In this document: piece by piece, positions 55,035 to 64,000 of the stretch
Layout: every line of letters begins with the position of its first letter
Numbering within the stretch: the first letter of the stretch is position 1
Assembly (NCBI RefSeq): GCF_000756815.1
Contig: NZ_CCVW01000004.1
Location: forward strand, 434,001-498,000
DNA: 64,000 nucleotides
Source: Legionella massiliensis
GTDB taxonomy: Bacteria; Pseudomonadota; Gammaproteobacteria; Legionellales; Legionellaceae
Direction of reading: 5' to 3'
The notes under the pieces: generated by a model
What the model was told of the DNA's origin: nothing
Database searches by the model: none
Seen by the model: only the letters and a program-made list of their open reading frames with translations
Made by a program: the position numbers and the translations under genes

Positions 55035-56507
55035 ATGACATACCTTCTTGCTATCGATCAGGGAACCAGTAGTACTCGGGCAATGCTTTACACCGCTAGT
55101 GGTGAGCTAGTAACAGCAAGCCAATACTCTCTTAATCAATTCTATCCACAGCCTGGCTGGGTAGAGCATGATCCAGAAGAAATCTGGCAAAAAACGCTTA
55201 AAGCAATGCAAGATGTGACTAGACGCGTAAACACAAAGGAAGTTATTGCTTGCGGGATTACTAATCAACGCGAAACTACTCTAATTTGGGATAAGCAAAG
55301 CGGCAAATGTTTAGCCCCTGCTATTGTTTGGCAAGACAGGCGTACCCAAGCATTTTGCGAATCCTTAATCGACAAGACAGCGTTTATTCAGGCGAAAACA
55401 GGCTTGTTGCCTGATCCTTATTTTTCAGCCTCAAAATTGCATTGGCTCCTGCAAAATATCCCCGAAGCCAGAACGCTAGCAGCAAAAAATCAGCTTGCCT
55501 TCGGTACGATTGATAGTTTTTTAGTTTGGCGTTTAACCGGCAATAAAGTGCACTGCACCGATATTAGCAATGCCTCACGAACCATGCTGTTTAATATCTT
55601 TGAGCAACGATGGGATGAGGAATTACTTGCCTTATTCGATATTCCAGTTTCAGTGCTACCCGAAGTTTGTTCTTCAGATAACCATTTTGGGCTAATCAAT
55701 AATAAGGAATTAAATTTATCGATCCCAATTAGAGCTGTTGTTGGTGATCAACAGGCCGCGCTTATCGGCCAACGCTGCTTTAATCATGGCATGATTAAGG
55801 CAACCTATGGCACGGGTGGTTTCCTGCTGATGAATACGGGGAATAAGCCTGTGATGTCTAAGCATAAGCTTTTAACAACGATTGCTTATCAAATAAAGGG
55901 GGAAACCAGTTATGGCTTGGAGGGGAGCATTTATCAGGCAGGGACCACCGTAAAATGGCTGCGTGATGAACTAAAACTCTTTGAAAACGCGGCTGATACT
56001 GAGGGTTTGGCAAAGTCTTTGCAATCCAATGAGGGGGTTTATCTTGTTCCATCATTTACTGGATTAGGCGCACCACATTGGTTAGCTACAGCAGGTGCTG
56101 CTATTGTTGGTTTGGCAAGAACATCTAATCGCGCCCATTTTGCCCGCGCGGCTCTCGAATCAGTTTGTTATCAAACCAGAGATGTATTGACCTGTATGCG
56201 CGAGGATAGCGGAATGGAACTATCCTTATTGCGTGTTGACGGAGGGATGGCGGCAAATCAATGGTTTTTGCAATTTTTATCCTCGCAATGCGGACTAGCC
56301 GTACAGCGCCCAGTAGATATTGAAACAACTGCGCAGGGTGCTGCAATCCTTGCCGCTCTTAGTTGTGGCTTAGCTGATTCGCTGGAGGAATTGCAAAAGA
56401 GCTGGAGTTGCCAACATGAGTTTCAACCAGAAGATAGAGAAAGTATTGAAACTGAATATCAAGGCTGGCAGCGTGCTTTGCGTATGGTGAAGGCAGGGGG
56501 AGTTTAA
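55035..56507 (+). CDS. glpK: Glycerol kinase GlpK
   Basis: Phosphorylates glycerol to G3P. It has the phosphate-binding DQGTSSTRA (8-16), WVEHDPEEIW, the GITNQRETT motif with the catalytic region, VGDQQAALIGQ and YGTGGFLLMN. It is 490 residues, the usual length. Acts with GlpD. A family C hairpin begins 7 bp after the stop. Confidence 0.96.
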   Translation: MTYLLAIDQGTSSTRAMLYTASGELVTASQYSLNQFYPQPGWVEHDPEEIWQKTLKAMQDVTRRVNTKEVIACGITNQRETTLIWDKQSGKCLAPAIVWQDRRTQAFCESLIDKTAFIQAKTGLLPDPYFSASKLHWLLQNIPEARTLAAKNQLAFGTIDSFLVWRLTGNKVHCTDISNASRTMLFNIFEQRWDEELLALFDIPVSVLPEVCSSDNHFGLINNKELNLSIPIRAVVGDQQAALIGQRCFNHGMIKATYGTGGFLLMNTGNKPVMSKHKLLTTIAYQIKGETSYGLEGSIYQAGTTVKWLRDELKLFENAADTEGLAKSLQSNEGVYLVPSFTGLGAPHWLATAGAAIVGLARTSNRAHFARAALESVCYQTRDVLTCMREDSGMELSLLRVDGGMAANQWFLQFLSSQCGLAVQRPVDIETTAQGAAILAALSCGLADSLEELQKSWSCQHEFQPEDRESIETEYQGWQRALRMVKAGGV

Positions 56508-56513
56508 TGCGCT

Positions 56514-56562
56514 GGGCACCTTCTCCCTTTTAGGGAGAAGGTGCCCGAAGGGTGGATGAGGG
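56514..56562. repeat. Family C short copy at the glpK 3' end
   Basis: GGGCACCTTCTCCC (56514-56527) and GGGAGAAGGTGCCC (56533-56546) form a perfect 14-bp stem with a 5-base loop, then the GGATGAGG tail of family C. Located between the glpK stop and the convergent LRR gene stop, where it could act as a two-way terminator. Confidence 0.85.
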
Positions 56563-56590
56563 TTCATAGAACGCAGCGAAGGACAGGAGA

Positions 56591-57700
56591 CTAGTTATTA
56601 GTCGGAGTAGAAGGAATATACTCTTCACTATCTGAGTCTAAAACCTGCTCTTCATCAAGGCCATCGTCTGATCCATCGGGGGGAGTTTGTGGTATTTGCC
56701 AGAAAGTCGTATCCATATACTGTCCATAGGAATATTGTTGCATCATTTGTAAATGAACTGCGCGAATTTTGTCTAGCCCAGATTGCTCGTAAGCTGCTAA
56801 GGAAAATTGTTGAGGATTAAGAACGGTGCCTATTAAATGAACAGCATCCACTGTTGGACTAAGTTGCTCTGCAAAAAAAGTACTTATCTGACTAAAAGTC
56901 GAAAATTCTAAGCAATGACCTTGGAAGTCCAGGGTTTTCAGGGCAGGCAGCCGGGTTAAATTGGGTAGTCCTGGAGCTGACCCAAAACCATTTGATGTAA
57001 GGTCAAGAGTTTGTAGACCCGGGGGAAGTGCTTCACAGATCCTATCCATGTAGCCAATAAAATGGCATAAATTATTTGAAGATAGAGAAAGAGTTCTTAT
57101 GTTTCTTGGTATAGTACGCAGAAACTCTAAAAATTCTTCCGGGGTTAATTGATCAAAACTGTTTTCACTCAAATCCAGGCTATCCAAATGTGTCAGTTGG
57201 GATAAGGCGGCAGCGAAACGTCTAAAATTTTCTGAGTTAATCTCTTGCCGGGTTAGACCAAGGTGAGTAATTGTTTTAGGTACTGCATTAAGGATTTGTA
57301 TTTGATCGGCTTGTGGACGATGTGTAATTCCTGAGCCCTCAAGTAACAAAGAGCGCAGACCAGTTTCAGTCAATGCATTGAGTAGGCTGCAAAATTGCGC
57401 AGTGGTTTCTGTTGCCAGACCCTCTGGATTGACTATGAGTTTTTTAATCTGTGGGGGTAGGGACTTAAAAAGATGTTCCGCATGGGGCAGTATTAAGGAA
57501 TTAAAATTGATAGAAGCGAGGTCTAAATCGGTGATGAATTGTGGAATACGTTGGGCTAGCAGCTGTAGCTCTTCGAGAGTCTTATTACTATTCTCGTAAT
57601 CGGTAATAATCAGATAGTCTGTGTTGTCGGGAATATTAGCAAATTCACCTAGCAAAGATTCCATTGAGCGTGTGCCGACATTTTCCAATTGATACATCAT
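56591..57700 (-). CDS. Leucine-rich-repeat protein, candidate effector
   Basis: A 369-residue protein without a signal peptide. Residues about 90-275 hold leucine-rich repeats of about 28-30 residues: LTHLGLTRQEINSENF, LDSLDLSENSFDQLTPEEF, IRTLSLSSNNLCHF, LQTLDLTSNGF and LKTLDFQGHCLEF. This is the ribonuclease-inhibitor type of eukaryotes. The C-terminal 40 residues are Pro/Gln-rich and then acidic (EEQVLDSDSEE), like the Glu-rich E-block of Dot/Icm substrates. Two ATG codons stand together; the first follows GAGG at 12 bases. Legionella has LRR effectors (Leg proteins), but secretion here is inference. Confidence 0.75.
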   Translation of the reverse strand: MMYQLENVGTRSMESLLGEFANIPDNTDYLIITDYENSNKTLEELQLLAQRIPQFITDLDLASINFNSLILPHAEHLFKSLPPQIKKLIVNPEGLATETTAQFCSLLNALTETGLRSLLLEGSGITHRPQADQIQILNAVPKTITHLGLTRQEINSENFRRFAAALSQLTHLDSLDLSENSFDQLTPEEFLEFLRTIPRNIRTLSLSSNNLCHFIGYMDRICEALPPGLQTLDLTSNGFGSAPGLPNLTRLPALKTLDFQGHCLEFSTFSQISTFFAEQLSPTVDAVHLIGTVLNPQQFSLAAYEQSGLDKIRAVHLQMMQQYSYGQYMDTTFWQIPQTPPDGSDDGLDEEQVLDSDSEEYIPSTPTNN

Positions 57701-57726
57701 AATTGATAAACCTCAAGTTTTAGGCT

Positions 57727-57759
57727 AGGTCCCTGTCAGCAACAAAGCATCAGGGACCT
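57727..57759 (-). terminator. Hairpin between thiolase and LRR genes
   Basis: AGGTCCCTG (57727-57735) pairs with CAGGGACCT (57751-57759), a perfect 9-bp stem with a 15-base loop, 10 bp after the thiolase stop. The T tract is poor, so termination is uncertain. Confidence 0.45.
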
Positions 57760-57768
57760 TGCTTGGTT

Positions 57769-58947
57769 TTATAAAAGTTCTAATGCCAAAGCAATACCTT
57801 GGCCTCCGCCTATACAAAGCGTCACAATACCGCGCTTTAAGCCATCGCGTTGCATAGAATGCAGCAAGCGAGTAGTTAAAATGGCCCCAGTTGCACCAAT
57901 TGGGTGCCCATGGGCAATTGCGCCCCCTTCAACATTAACGATCTCTTCTTTGAAACCTAGATCACGCATAACCGCAATGGCTATAGCAGCAAAGGCCTCA
58001 TTAATTTCAACTCGTTCTACATCTTCAATCCGCCATTTCGCTCTTTCCAAGGCTTGTTTGACAGCCGGAACAGGTCCTATCCCAAACATGCCAGGCTCAA
58101 CTGCTCCGATACCATAAGCAACAATACGAGCCATCGGTTTGAGCTGATGCTTATTAGCAAATTTTGCGTCAGCAATGATCATAGCCGCAGCTGCCGTATT
58201 GAGGCCAGGCGCATTGCCCGCGGTGATAGTTCCGTCTTTGCGGAAGGCGGGTTTGAGTTTTGCTAGGGTTTCTGCACTGGTGTCAGGTCGATTATGTTCA
58301 TCCTTTTGGAAAAGTTCTACGCCCTTGCGGGTAGTAATTTCAACCGGGCAGATCTCAGCCTCAAACTTTCCTGCTGCCTGTGCTTTGGCAAAGCGCTGTT
58401 GTGTGCGAAGTGCCCACGCATCTTGCTCTTCGCGGGAAATAGAATATTTATTGACAAGATCTTCTGTATGCCAACCAGAATGCATGGATGAGAAGGCATC
58501 ATGTAAACCATCAATTAACATACTATCACCCAGTTTTCCTTCGCCAAGGCGATAACCCCAGCGTGCTGAGTTAAGGAGGTAGGGACAGAGATCCATATTT
58601 TCCATACCACCAGCAATTGCACAGGAAATATTCCCGCTAATTACTTCCAGATAGGCTGAAACAACAGCTTGGGCTCCTGAACCACAAACCCGATTTACTG
58701 TGTAGGCGGGAACGTTGACTGGAATCCCACTTTTAACTGCAGCTTGCCTTGCCGAGTTCATCCCGGTTCCTGCTTGCACGACATGCCCCATAACAACAGC
58801 TTGCACTTCATCAGGCGCTAATTTTGCTCGTCTGAGAGTTTCGCTGATAACAGTGGCACCAAGTAAAGTAGCGGGAGTTTCCTTTAAAGTACCATTAAAA
58901 GTACCAATAGCAGTTCGTGTTGGCGAACAGATGAGAATGTCGGTCAT
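57769..58947 (-). CDS. Acetyl-CoA acetyltransferase (thiolase)
   Basis: A 392-residue thiolase. The nucleophile is Cys88 (NRVCGSGAQA), the His is in GHPIGATGA, and the second Cys is in CIGGGQGIAL. The length and NEAFAAIAIA segment fit a degradative or biosynthetic acetoacetyl-CoA thiolase (AtoB/PhaA type). It condenses or splits acetyl-CoA units, feeding polyhydroxybutyrate storage or fatty-acid breakdown; no phaB or phaC is adjacent, so the choice is open. Confidence 0.92.
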   Translation of the reverse strand: MTDILICSPTRTAIGTFNGTLKETPATLLGATVISETLRRAKLAPDEVQAVVMGHVVQAGTGMNSARQAAVKSGIPVNVPAYTVNRVCGSGAQAVVSAYLEVISGNISCAIAGGMENMDLCPYLLNSARWGYRLGEGKLGDSMLIDGLHDAFSSMHSGWHTEDLVNKYSISREEQDAWALRTQQRFAKAQAAGKFEAEICPVEITTRKGVELFQKDEHNRPDTSAETLAKLKPAFRKDGTITAGNAPGLNTAAAAMIIADAKFANKHQLKPMARIVAYGIGAVEPGMFGIGPVPAVKQALERAKWRIEDVERVEINEAFAAIAIAVMRDLGFKEEIVNVEGGAIAHGHPIGATGAILTTRLLHSMQRDGLKRGIVTLCIGGGQGIALALELL

Positions 58948-59118
58948 GATATTTCCTTATCCTGTGCAAAGAGAGATCTTAGTCAGTTTAGACGCAGGGC
59001 AAGATTGTAGCAAATTGATAATTTGGAGGATAGGTACCTGCTCAGGGGATATATTTGAATCTTGGTGAAAGTTTGGATTTGAGCACAGGTTGCTAGGATA
59101 GATAGGAGGAAGGATAAA

Positions 59119-59146
59119 CCCTCATCCGCCCTAAGGCGGATGAGGG
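59119..59146. repeat. Family C minimal hairpin at gltA 3' end
   Basis: CCCTCATCCGCC and GGCGGATGAGGG form a perfect 12-bp stem with a 4-base loop, starting 8 bp after the gltA stop. On the gltA strand the stem is followed by TTTATCC, so it may serve as terminator. Confidence 0.75.
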
Positions 59147-59153
59147 GTGCTTT

Positions 59154-60425
59154 TTAAGAAACATCTCGTTGTTTTTCACCAGTATAAAGTTGGCGTGGTC
59201 TACCAATTTTAGATTTACCAGCAACCATTTCCATCCAATGCGACATCCAGCCAACAGTTCTTGCTAGTGCAAAAATAACGGTATACATGTTGGTTGGAAT
59301 GCCAATCGCACTAAGGGTGATTCCTGAGTAAAAGTCAACGTTAGGATAGAGTTTTTTCTCCACGAAATACTCATCCTCAAGCGCAATACGCTCTAGTTCC
59401 ATAGCTAGTTTAAATAAAGGCTCATTATGCGCATTAACGGTAGATAACACCTCATGACAGGTCTTACGCATAACCTTTGCCCTAGGATCATAACTCTTAT
59501 AGACACGGTGACCAAAGCCCATCAGACGGAATGGGTCATCCTTGTCTTTAGCTCGTTTGATATAGTGGTTAATGTGTTTAACATCACCAATTTCTTTAAG
59601 CATATTCAGGCAGGCTTCATTGGCACCACCATGAGCAGGTCCCCAGAGAGCACCTATGCCAGCAGAAATACAAGCGAAGGGGTTAGCACCAGTTGAGCCA
59701 GCCAAGCGGACTGTTGATGTTGAGGCATTCTGTTCGTGATCCGCATGCAGAGTAAAAATAGTATCAATTGCATCAACAATTATTGGATTGGGTATTATTT
59801 CCTCGGAAGGAACACCAAACATCATATGCAGGAAGTTTTCTGCATAAGACATCTTGTTTTGTGGGTACATATAGGGCTGGCCTATAGAATATTTATAGCT
59901 CATTGCTGCCAGGGTAGGCATTTTGGCAATTAGACGAATCGCAGAGATATAGCGATCTTCCTGATTATTTAAATCCATTGACTCGTGATAAAAAGCAGAC
60001 AAGGCACCAACTATTCCAACCATAATTGCCATTGGGTGCGCATCACGGCGAAAGCCGTTTAAGAAGTTATACATTTGCTGATGCACCATTGTATGGTTGT
60101 TAATCAGCTTAACAAATTCTTCTTTCTGTTTGATATCAGGTAATTCGCCATTTAGGAGTAAGTAACTGACGTCAAGAAAGTCTTTTTTCTCAGCTAATTG
60201 CTCAATTGGATAGCCTCTATAGAGTAGGACACCTTCGTCACCATCAATAAAAGTGATTTTGGATTCGCAAGATGCAGTAGACATAAAACCAGGGTCATAG
60301 GTGAACATGCCTTGCTCACCAAGCTTATTGATATCAACTACATCACTTCCAAGCGTTGGGCTATATATAGGTAATTCAATGGGATCATGGCCGTCTATGT
60401 TAAGTCGTGCAATTTTAGTAGTCAT
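59154..60425 (-). CDS. gltA: Citrate synthase
   Basis: A type II citrate synthase of 423 residues. Catalytic residues can be placed in [11 protein letters not shown] (His), MGFGHRVYK (His) and the Asp in [10 protein letters not shown]. The N-terminal [22 protein letters not shown] is the family opening. Condenses oxaloacetate and acetyl-CoA in the TCA cycle. A single gene, divergent from gyrA, with the nested repeat between them. Confidence 0.96.
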   Translation of the reverse strand: MTTKIARLNIDGHDPIELPIYSPTLGSDVVDINKLGEQGMFTYDPGFMSTASCESKITFIDGDEGVLLYRGYPIEQLAEKKDFLDVSYLLLNGELPDIKQKEEFVKLINNHTMVHQQMYNFLNGFRRDAHPMAIMVGIVGALSAFYHESMDLNNQEDRYISAIRLIAKMPTLAAMSYKYSIGQPYMYPQNKMSYAENFLHMMFGVPSEEIIPNPIIVDAIDTIFTLHADHEQNASTSTVRLAGSTGANPFACISAGIGALWGPAHGGANEACLNMLKEIGDVKHINHYIKRAKDKDDPFRLMGFGHRVYKSYDPRAKVMRKTCHEVLSTVNAHNEPLFKLAMELERIALEDEYFVEKKLYPNVDFYSGITLSAIGIPTNMYTVIFALARTVGWMSHWMEMVAGKSKIGRPRQLYTGEKQRDVS

Positions 60426-60624
60426 CGCGTCTCCTCTTATTATTTGGCTTGACAGCCTCTACGCTTAAGTCAATGGGCAGCACTATATAAAAATGCCTAT
60501 CCCCAGTCAATTTATCCCTGCAATATATTGAGTATGGTGTAGTTTTTGTTTTTTTTACAGAAATTATTTTTAGCCTATATCAATCCTACTTTAGTATTTG
60601 ACGAAAATAGAAATACCTTAATAC

Positions 60625-60938
60625 GTTCTGAATCCCCGCGGCTTGACCCATAGGTATCTACACAAGTGTCTGTAATTGAACGCCCTGTCACCCCAACGCC
60701 ACGTCATCCTGAGCGCAGCGAAGGATCTCCGGGATTAGCACGGTGCCACATTCAGGAGATCCTTCGCTGCGCTCAGGATGACGTAGTTTTGAGACCAGAA
60801 GGAACATGACCTATTACAGACACTTGTGTAGATACCTATGAGCTTGACCGCGGGGGCTATGTCGCTTACACCACGGCCAGATCCCGCGGTCAAGCCGTGG
60901 GAATTCGAGTTTTTTCTGGGATTACAGATTTTTGCCCT
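60625..60938. repeat. Family A palindrome split by an inserted element
   Basis: Left piece 60625-60648 and right piece 60850-60938 together equal the family A copy at 2842-2954 in inverse orientation (24+89 = 113 bp). GCTTGACC is present twice, at 60641-60648 and 60842-60849, on either side of the insertion. The rest of the 577-bp gap up to gyrA is AT-rich and may hold the gyrA promoter. Confidence 0.85.
60649..60840. mobile_element. 192-bp palindromic MITE-like insertion with target duplication
   Basis: Perfect 28-bp inverted arms 60649-60676 and 60813-60840 (CATAGGTATCTACAC.. and its complement) bound the element. Inside is a second perfect palindrome with 30-bp arms 60701-60730 and 60755-60784 (ACGTCATCCTGAGCGCAGCG..), related to family B. 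The flanking GCTTGACC is duplicated (8 bp, or 9 bp with one mismatch), and removing the insert plus one copy restores the intact family A palindrome. There is no coding capacity, so movement would need a transposase in trans. Confidence 0.75.
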
Positions 60939-61041
60939 ATATAAAAGTTTACCCTAAATAGAGAAGATTCAATTAAGTCGGCCTCTATGGTATCCTTTCG
61001 GTTTGTTTTTTCGTACATACACCCAAAGGATGCCTGCAAAG

Positions 61042-63642
61042 ATGGTTTATTCAGCCAAAGAAGTCATACCCGTTAATATCGAAGATGAATTAAAGCAATC
61101 CTACCTGGATTATGCCATGAGCGTTATTGTCGGCCGAGCTTTGCCCGACGTGCGTGATGGTTTGAAGCCTGTTCACCGCCGTGTGCTCTTTGCCATGAGC
61201 GAATTAAGTAATGATTGGAATAAACCCTATAAAAAATCAGCCCGTGTGGTAGGGGATGTTATCGGTAAATACCATCCTCATGGTGATACTGCTGTCTACG
61301 ATACGATTGTTCGTATGGCTCAGTCATTTTCCATGCGTTATATGCTTGTTGATGGGCAAGGAAACTTTGGATCGGTTGATGGTGACGCGGCTGCAGCCAT
61401 GCGTTATACCGAAATCAGAATGTCAAAAGTGGCGCATGCCTTACTTGCTGATCTGGAAAAAGAAACTGTTGATTTCAGCCCTAACTATGACGAAAGCGAA
61501 TTTGCCCCGGTTGTATTGCCGTCGCGAATTCCTAATCTGCTAGTCAATGGTTCTTCAGGTATCGCCGTTGGTATGGCGACAAATATTCCCCCTCATAACA
61601 TGACAGAGGTTATTAATGCCTGTATCGCTTTGATTGAAGAGCCTGATTTATCGCTTGATGATCTGATGGTTCATATTCCTGGTCCTGATTTTCCTACCGC
61701 TGCCATTATTAATGGGCGCGGAGGAATTTTGCAGGCCTATCGAACAGGTCGTGGACGAATCTCCATCCGTGCCCGTACTGAAATCGAAACTGACAGCCAC
61801 TCTGGCCGACAGGCAATCATCATTAATGAGTTGCCTTATCAGGTTAACAAAGCAAGGCTTGTTGAAAAGATTGCTGAGCTTGTACGAGAAAAACGTATTG
61901 AGGGCATCTCCGGTTTACGTGATGAATCAGATAAACAAGGTATGCGTGTTGTTATTGAGCTGAAGCGTGGTGAGGTTGCGGAAGTTATTCTGAATAATTT
62001 ATATGCCCATACCCAGATGCAGAATGTCTTTGGTATTAATATGGTTGCGCTGGTCGATGGCCAGCCTCGTACCCTAAACCTCAAGGAAATTCTTGATTGT
62101 TTCATTAAGCATCGACGTGAAGTTGTTACCCGACGTACTATTTTTGAATTGAAGAAAGCACGTAATCGCGCCCATCTATTGGAGGGCTTAGGTATTGCTT
62201 TAGCCAATATTGATGAAATGATTGAGCTCATCAAGCAATCTGCAACACCGCAGGATGCAAAGGATGGCTTGCTGGCACGGCTATGGCAAGCAGGAATGGT
62301 TGCTAGCATGCTAAAGAACGCTGGAAGCGATGCCTGCCGTCCCGATGATTTATCGGCTGAGTTTGGCCTGACTGATGAGGGTTACCGGCTTTCACCTAAT
62401 CAGGCTCAGGCTATTCTCGAATTAAGGCTCCATCGTTTAACCGCTCTTGAGCAAGACAAGATTATTTCTGAGTTTGAAGAGTTGTTGGGTGTTATTAAAG
62501 AATTACTTGAAATTCTTGCGTCGCCAGAACGTTTGATGCAAGTGATACACGATGAATTCGTTGAAGTTAAAGCTCAATTTGGTGATGCTCGTAGAACAGA
62601 AATAACTGCATCTCAGGAAGACCTGACTATAGAAGATCTGATTACTGAAGAAGATGTTGTGGTTACTCTATCGCATCAAGGCTATGTGAAATATCAACCG
62701 ATTTCTGCTTATCAGGCACAACGCCGTGGTGGTAAAGGAAAGTCTGCAACAAACGTGAAGGACGAAGATTTTATTGAGCGCCTGGTTATCGCAAATACCC
62801 ATGATACACTGCTCTGCTTCTCTAACCACGGTAAGCTCTATTGGCTTAAGGCTTATCAACTCCCCTTAGCTAGTCGTATTTCTCGTGGTAAACCTATTGT
62901 TAATATATTACCTCTTGCAGCTGATGAAGCGATAAACGCAATGTTACCGGTACGTGAGTTTAATGAAAATTACTTCGTCTTTATGGCGACTAAGCGTGGA
63001 ACCGTGAAAAAAGTATCTTTAGAAGCCTTTAGCCGTCCGCGTTCAACAGGAATTATCGCTGTTGATTTAGACGACGATGACCGCTTAGTGGGTGTTGATA
63101 TTACCGATGGTTCCAAAGATATTATGCTGTTTACTGATGCGGGTAAGGTTATTCGCTTTGACGAAAATCTGGTAAGGCCGATGGGTAGAACCGCCCGTGG
63201 TGTCCGTGGTATCAAAATGGCTGCAGGTCAATCAGTCATATCACTGGTAGTTGCGCAATCGAGTGGCACAATTCTTACTGCAACAGAAAATGGCTATGGA
63301 AAACGTACAGATGTTGAAGAGTATCGCGTATCTGGCCGTGGTGGTCAGGGGGTAATTTCTATCCAGGTTACTGAACGTAATGGCAAGGTGGTGCGAGCAC
63401 TTCAGGTTACTGACACCGATGAGGCCATGTTAATTACTGACAAAGGAACCTTGGTTCGTTTCAGAGTTGGTGAGCTATCGATTATAGGTCGTAATACTCA
63501 GGGTGTTCGCTTGATCAATGTTGCGTCGGGTGAACATGTTGTTGGTATGCAGCGTATCGAAGAGATTGCTGGCGCTGATGAGTTGGAAGACATAGAGGAT
63601 AACGACGAAGAAGGTCAGTTGGAAGACGAACAAAATGACTAG
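61042..63642 (+). CDS. gyrA: DNA gyrase subunit A
   Basis: The DNA-breaking subunit of gyrase, 866 residues from ATG 61042 ([17 protein letters not shown]). This start is preferred to ATG 61030 or 61003, because homologues begin with the AKE block. The active Tyr is Tyr122 (MRYTE). The quinolone-resistance region (GDTAVYD) reads Thr83 and Asp87 in E. coli numbering, as in Legionella. The six-bladed C-terminal beta-pinwheel contains the GyrA box QRRGGKG. The tail is acidic ([11 protein letters not shown]). The serC start overlaps its stop by 8 bp. Confidence 0.96.
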   Translation: MVYSAKEVIPVNIEDELKQSYLDYAMSVIVGRALPDVRDGLKPVHRRVLFAMSELSNDWNKPYKKSARVVGDVIGKYHPHGDTAVYDTIVRMAQSFSMRYMLVDGQGNFGSVDGDAAAAMRYTEIRMSKVAHALLADLEKETVDFSPNYDESEFAPVVLPSRIPNLLVNGSSGIAVGMATNIPPHNMTEVINACIALIEEPDLSLDDLMVHIPGPDFPTAAIINGRGGILQAYRTGRGRISIRARTEIETDSHSGRQAIIINELPYQVNKARLVEKIAELVREKRIEGISGLRDESDKQGMRVVIELKRGEVAEVILNNLYAHTQMQNVFGINMVALVDGQPRTLNLKEILDCFIKHRREVVTRRTIFELKKARNRAHLLEGLGIALANIDEMIELIKQSATPQDAKDGLLARLWQAGMVASMLKNAGSDACRPDDLSAEFGLTDEGYRLSPNQAQAILELRLHRLTALEQDKIISEFEELLGVIKELLEILASPERLMQVIHDEFVEVKAQFGDARRTEITASQEDLTIEDLITEEDVVVTLSHQGYVKYQPISAYQAQRRGGKGKSATNVKDEDFIERLVIANTHDTLLCFSNHGKLYWLKAYQLPLASRISRGKPIVNILPLAADEAINAMLPVREFNENYFVFMATKRGTVKKVSLEAFSRPRSTGIIAVDLDDDDRLVGVDITDGSKDIMLFTDAGKVIRFDENLVRPMGRTARGVRGIKMAAGQSVISLVVAQSSGTILTATENGYGKRTDVEEYRVSGRGGQGVISIQVTERNGKVVRALQVTDTDEAMLITDKGTLVRFRVGELSIIGRNTQGVRLINVASGEHVVGMQRIEEIAGADELEDIEDNDEEGQLEDEQND

Positions 63643-64000
63643 AGGGTATAATTTTGGTGCTGGCCCCTCAATGTTGCCAGAGTCGATTTTAAGAGAGGTA
63701 CAAGAAGAGCTGCTGGATTGGCAGAATCTGGGTATGTCAGTCATGGAAATTGGCCATCGTACTCCGGCCTTTACCGAACTAATGAATGAGACCGAACAAA
63801 GCTTCCGTGAGCTTTTGGCTGTTCCAGATGATTATCATGTCCTTTTTCTAACAGGGGTTGCCCGTGCGCAATTTGCGTCTATCCCAATGAATTTACTGGG
63901 TCTAGGGGAAAAGGCTGGATATCTGGTAACAGGCATGTGGTCTTATTTGGCTTATCAAGAGGCTTATAAGCTCAAAGAAGCTTATTGTGTGGCTAATGGC
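63635..64000 (+). CDS. serC: Phosphoserine aminotransferase SerC, 5' part only
   Basis: The first 122 codons of a PLP aminotransferase in serine synthesis; the rest lies beyond the window. It opens [15 protein letters not shown] and continues with [36 protein letters not shown] and [10 protein letters not shown], the SerC pattern. ATG 63635 lies inside the end of gyrA (8-bp overlap), so expression is linked to gyrA. gyrA-serC adjacency occurs in Legionella and many other gammaproteobacteria. Confidence 0.95.
   Translation, partial: MTRGYNFGAGPSMLPESILREVQEELLDWQNLGMSVMEIGHRTPAFTELMNETEQSFRELLAVPDDYHVLFLTGVARAQFASIPMNLLGLGEKAGYLVTGMWSYLAYQEAYKLKEAYCVANG

Overview
The window looks like a chromosomal segment of a Legionella species or a close relative in the Legionellaceae. 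This is an inference from content and order. It carries an adjacent type II secretin and ATPase pair, gyrA followed by serC, aceE-aceF-lpd, an AT-rich base composition, and several stand-alone proteins with eukaryotic-like or effector-like make-up: an F-box protein, a leucine-rich-repeat protein, an FAD oxygenase joined to a TPR-like tail, and a GDSL hydrolase with a coiled-coil tail. No phage, plasmid, transposase, CRISPR array or rRNA was seen. One tRNA, elongator tRNA-Met, is present.

Layout. 1-8100: metallo-beta-lactamase-fold hydrolase, an unknown protein, alpha/beta hydrolase, serine-type transporter, PAS-receiver protein, 2OG-Fe(II) oxygenase and an NagX-like membrane acyltransferase. 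8.1-11.6 kb: GDSL hydrolase, a small acidic protein and folD. 11.8-18.3 kb: a tight forward run truA-trpF-trpB-trpA-glnS-cysS. 18.4-21 kb: a gene broken by two frameshifts and an unknown ORF. 21.2-25.2 kb: type II secretion ATPase and secretin. 25.4-30 kb: a large adenosine-deaminase-like protein, then two APH-type kinases directly behind tRNA-Met. 30.4-36.2 kb: miaB-rluD-pgeF-degP in one reverse-strand run, plus an MFS transporter. 36.5-45.3 kb: cation/H+ antiporter, ampE, a cysteine-rich lipoprotein, the pyruvate dehydrogenase genes aceE-aceF-lpdA, and rimI. 45.3-50.1 kb: a frameshifted cyclic-nucleotide-binding membrane protein, YbdK-like ligase, 3'-5' exonuclease, SLT-type lipoprotein, adk and a thioredoxin. 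50.4-57.7 kb: F-box protein, FAD/TPR protein, divergent glpD and glpK, LRR protein. 57.8-64 kb: thiolase, gltA, gyrA and the start of serC.

Metabolically the window supports amino-acid-based carbon use (serine uptake, PDH, citrate synthase, thiolase) plus glycerol use (GlpK then GlpD), the last steps of tryptophan synthesis, and cell-envelope and protein quality control (DegP, PgeF, SLT lipoprotein, AmpE).

The most unusual features are not single genes. First, the gaps between genes are filled by several families of palindromic repeats. Some are nested one inside another, and one insertion (60649-60840) has perfect 28-bp arms and splits a second element with an apparent 8-bp target duplication. 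These palindromes occupy six of the seven convergent gene junctions. Second, four unrelated accessory-type genes share a promoter core CTATACTTR that fits the extended -10 of stationary-phase sigma factor RpoS. Together these suggest a set of growth-phase-controlled genes, some of them possible Dot/Icm substrates, embedded in a genome colonised by non-autonomous palindromic elements.
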